DNA of 64,000 nucleotides from an uncultured Corynebacterium sp. (GTDB lineage Bacteria; Actinomycetota; Actinomycetes; Mycobacteriales; Mycobacteriaceae): NCBI RefSeq assembly GCF_943914615.1, contig NZ_CALUCS010000010.1, positions 1 to 64,000 of the forward strand, read 5' to 3'. Shown piece by piece: positions 61,897 to 64,000 of this stretch (position 1 is its first letter; each line of letters starts with the position of its first letter). The notes under the pieces were generated by a model. It saw only the letters and a program-made list of their open reading frames with translations, ran no database searches and was not told where the DNA came from. The position numbers and the translations under genes were made by a program.

Positions 61897-61912
61897 ATTG
61901 GATGCCACCAAT
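61897..61912. promoter_or_regulatory. Dyad ATTGG-N6-CCAAT upstream of pbp
   Basis: A perfect 5-6-5 inverted repeat containing a T-N11-A core, the form bound by LysR-type regulators. It sits 10 bp upstream of the pbp -10 box, in the -35 zone. The remaining gap up to 61986 is AT-rich without a gene. Confidence 0.45.
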
Positions 61913-61986
61913 ATCACATAATGCAATTGTCTCATTTCATTCACATATAGGCGATGGTAGAAGTGTGTATTCAAGTGGCAGAAATT

Positions 61987-62817
61987 CTAACGAAGAGCGT
62001 CCACAAGCAGTCTAGCCACTTCGCCAATAGCACCATCGTGAGTACTCATTGCTTGTTCTGGCACCACCTGTTTCAGCATGATGGACACCACAATGGGCTC
62101 CTCGCCCTCAACCTGGATAATCGAAGCTTCACCATGGAGAAGTCCTACAGTGCCCGTTTTTCCATAGATATCAACGCCGCTTGGAGGAAAGCCTGAAGGA
62201 ACACGGTGACGCCACACCTGCAACCCCAAGAGTTCACACATAGATCGACGTACCGCTGCACTATCGTCTTTCCAAACCTGTTCCAAGTCATTAGTTATTT
62301 CCGCCAACGAAGAGACTGCAGAAAACGCTATATCTGTACTTCTCCCCCCTTGGGATTGAACATATTGACGCAATTGTTTCTCCGCCGTCACTAAGCTATT
62401 CCGATCTTGCAAGTCATAATGAGGTGGAAACCGTTTAAGAAATGCTTCTCGAGCCCACGCAGGCAGTAGACGCAAAATCTCGTGGGCGGCCACGTTATCT
62501 GACACCGATGCGACTTGTTTCATTAAGTCTCGGAGACTCACGTTCACTGCGTCATCAAAGGCAGCGAACCCATACCCTTCGTAAGTTCCTTTGGACGGTG
62601 CAACGTCAACACGAAGACGAGGATCCAGATCACCTCGTTGAATCGCTTCCAAAGTGAGGTGGAGGAGCCGGATTTTATATAAGGATGCCACCGTAATTTT
62701 CTCGTCTTGCTTGCGTCCGATAGTCACCCCATCGTGCAGTCGCGATGCACACCACCATCCCTCACACCCCGACCGCGTCAATACGTTTTCCAGGGCCATC
62801 TCCATCCGTGCAGTCAT
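61987..62817 (-). CDS. Class A beta-lactamase-like serine hydrolase without signal peptide
   Basis: 276 aa. Class A landmarks: SLYK (45-48), SDN (106-108), KTG (220-222). The 61-residue distance from the first to the second agrees with class A. No Glu stands at the expected place after SDN (about +36), and the ExxLN omega-loop motif cannot be found. There is no signal peptide: the start MTARMEMALENV is hydrophilic, and the ATG overlaps the lysR stop (ATGA). So a cytoplasmic protein, coupled to lysR, that may bind rather than hydrolyse beta-lactams. A degenerate beta-lactamase is the alternative. Confidence 0.75.
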   Translation of the reverse strand: MTARMEMALENVLTRSGCEGWWCASRLHDGVTIGRKQDEKITVASLYKIRLLHLTLEAIQRGDLDPRLRVDVAPSKGTYEGYGFAAFDDAVNVSLRDLMKQVASVSDNVAAHEILRLLPAWAREAFLKRFPPHYDLQDRNSLVTAEKQLRQYVQSQGGRSTDIAFSAVSSLAEITNDLEQVWKDDSAAVRRSMCELLGLQVWRHRVPSGFPPSGVDIYGKTGTVGLLHGEASIIQVEGEEPIVVSIMLKQVVPEQAMSTHDGAIGEVARLLVDALR

Positions 62818-63674
62818 TGGTTAATCCTTCGACAAATTCTTTCGGCGACCGCCATGGCCTCGGCGCCATTGTCCATCCCACCTCGGCGAACCACTACATC
62901 CACGGAAAAATCGAAACGGGAAGGAAGCTCAATAGCATTGTCAAACTGGTGAAAACCGCGAAATACCAAAGACATCCCCTCCCCTCTTCCAATCAATAAG
63001 CCCCTACCTAGAGCATCCTCTGAATCATTAATTTCGCAAGACACACCCGACCGAAATAGCTCTCTCGCCAAACCACTGGCTGCACTTGAATTGTCATTCA
63101 GGTTCTCCACCAGCAGATTCAATTGAGACAAGGTCTTATCCAACCTTGAATACCCCGGCGGCACCACTAGATCACGTGACAGAGAAAACTGCCTCGCACT
63201 GCGGTGAGTACCCAAGGGAACCGGAGCTTGAACAAGCCCCGCATGAATAGCGCCTTCTTCAACACGGGCAAGAATCTCAACAGAAGGCAGTGACGACAAA
63301 ACTACTCCATCATGCTGCTGTGCCTTTGCTGCAATACGCGATCCTATCTCGCTTGGAAGCGCACTACTGATGGCCAAACGAAACCCGCTTTGCGCACCAC
63401 TTCGGATACCGTCAATCATCGAATGCATAGTCTGAAGATCGCGATTAATCACCCGGGCATATGGAAGCAAGGTCAACCCTGCCTCGGTTAGTTTCACTTC
63501 CCCCGCCCCTCGGATAAATAGCGGTGTACCTACACCAGCTTCTAAGCGCTTAATGGCATTGGAGACAGGCGGCTGACTCACTCCCAGTCGCGCTGCCGCC
63601 GCTGTAAAACTACCGGTCTCCGCTAAAGCCACGAAATACTGCCATTGGCGCAGATTTCCCGTCTGAGCAATCAT
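62814..63674 (-). CDS. LysR-type transcriptional regulator
   Basis: 286 aa. The N-terminal winged helix-turn-helix is LRQWQYFVALAETGSFTAAA and ARLGVSQPPVSNAIKRLEAG. The effector domain spans about 90-286. ATG 63674 is chosen since TATGCT lies exactly 7 bases upstream. A frame continuing further upstream is antisense to the XPB copy and not real. It overlaps the bla-like gene by 4 bp, and likely controls itself, bla and pbp, in the manner of AmpR (inference). Divergent from the second XPB copy. Confidence 0.88.
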   Translation of the reverse strand: MIAQTGNLRQWQYFVALAETGSFTAAAARLGVSQPPVSNAIKRLEAGVGTPLFIRGAGEVKLTEAGLTLLPYARVINRDLQTMHSMIDGIRSGAQSGFRLAISSALPSEIGSRIAAKAQQHDGVVLSSLPSVEILARVEEGAIHAGLVQAPVPLGTHRSARQFSLSRDLVVPPGYSRLDKTLSQLNLLVENLNDNSSAASGLARELFRSGVSCEINDSEDALGRGLLIGRGEGMSLVFRGFHQFDNAIELPSRFDFSVDVVVRRGGMDNGAEAMAVAERICRRINQ

Positions 63675-63681
63675 GGGTCTC

Positions 63682-63687
63682 AGCATA
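63682..63687 (-). promoter_or_regulatory. -10 box of lysR, leaderless promoter
   Basis: TATGCT on the minus strand, 7 bases before the ATG at 63674. Confidence 0.45.
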
Positions 63688-63710
63688 GTGGAGCACGAGT
63701 TCGCACCACT
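63687..63710. promoter_or_regulatory. Dyad AGTGGAGC-N8-GCACCACT upstream of lysR
   Basis: The two arms match in 7 of 8 positions. The dyad touches the lysR -10 box, a fitting place for autoregulation. It also lies about 80 bp before the second XPB start. Confidence 0.4.
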
Positions 63711-63788
63711 GCAGCGTAAAATGATGTCTTTGGCTTGAGCAACACCGTCGCGGTGGCGTCGATAAACAAAAAGGAAGTGACACACAGC

Positions 63789-64000
63789 GTGGGCATTGGA
63801 AACGGACCGCTCATTGTGCAGTCGGATAAGACCGTGCTGCTGGAAATCGACCACGAACAGGCGCAGGAGGCACGCACCGCGCTGGCACCGTTCGCGGAGC
63901 TGGAGCGCGCGCCCGAACACGTGCACACCTACCGCATCACCCCGCTGGCGCTGTGGAACGCCCGCGCCGCAGGGCACGACGCGGAGCAGGTCATGGACGT
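63789..64000 (+). CDS. XPB-type DNA helicase, second copy, cut by window edge
   Basis: GTG at 63789 with AAGGAAG about 11 bases upstream. The 70 residues visible start MGIGNGPLIVQSDKTVLLEI and are the N-terminus of bacterial XPB. From base 63828 on the DNA is identical to the chimera. The first 13 codons differ from copy 1 mostly at silent positions. This is probably the full-length helicase, but its end lies outside the window. Confidence 0.8.
   Translation, partial: MGIGNGPLIVQSDKTVLLEIDHEQAQEARTALAPFAELERAPEHVHTYRITPLALWNARAAGHDAEQVMD
63828..64000 (+). repeat. Direct repeat, XPB 5' end, copy 2
   Basis: Same 173 bases as 58534-58706, in the same orientation, 5294 bp apart. The repeat probably continues past the window. 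Confidence 0.95.

Noticed and set aside
62814..63977. 387-codon version of the LysR gene
   Set aside because: The upstream part is antisense to the XPB copy; the HTH domain starts right after ATG 63674.

Overview
The window is a high-GC actinobacterial chromosome segment. The tmRNA encodes the tag AENTQRDYALAA, close to the corynebacterial tag I recall. Gene order includes ftsE-ftsX-smpB-ssrA, lhr-nei and an Rv0862c-like gene next to an XPB helicase, and many genes appear leaderless with TANNNT -10 boxes. This points to Corynebacterium. A cassette of low-affinity-type PBP, beta-lactamase-like protein and LysR regulator suggests a skin or clinical species of the C. jeikeium kind (inference; species not determined).

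Region 1-4930 is accessory. Two related IS3-type remnants point tail to tail (ends at 212 and 4017) and enclose a 955-aa PHP-domain/SMC-like ATPase (TrlF-like, defence-like), an Ohr pseudogene and a small membrane protein. The island stops at the 3' end of ssrA. Region 4933-17262 is mostly core: tmRNA, a repeat-bearing membrane protein, smpB, ftsX, ftsE, then an AbgT transporter and bifunctional putA inserted before prfB, followed by two inositol-phosphatase-family genes (the second hisN). Region 17305-20641 holds an SSADH-like dehydrogenase divergent from pgi.

Region 20642-24070 is repeat-rich and variable: two MITE-like elements, a duplicated 5' end of a small exported-protein gene, and two secreted proteins with matching Ala/Glu/Lys/Pro tails, one with a sequence pattern reminiscent of aerolysin-type pore formers. 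Region 24071-43639 is housekeeping and metabolism: nei2-lhr, cysQ, tandem lipases, thyA-folA, a glutamine synthetase with an ornithine-cyclodeaminase-family partner, tRNA-Arg(CCU), a GCS2-family ligase, an enoyl-CoA hydratase, an aldo/keto reductase, a NatAB-type ABC exporter and an FKBP. Region 43771-55593 carries gltA, serC, sepH, a DUF6928-like gene, a TrmH-type methyltransferase with an NCS2 purine permease, DUF3027, a glutaminyl cyclotransferase lipoprotein, DUF2771, a cold-shock protein and rpf.

The most striking part is 55774-64000. After the Rv0862c-like gene, the XPB helicase gene is present as a chimera: its N-terminal half is fused to the C-terminal domain of a diverged Rv0862c-like protein. 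Then come pbp, bla-like and lysR genes of lower GC, and then the 5' end of XPB starts again, identical over the last 173 bases visible. The cassette is thus bracketed by direct repeats about 5.3 kb apart. This is what import by recombination at the XPB locus would leave behind, and it could allow both loss and tandem amplification of beta-lactam resistance genes.
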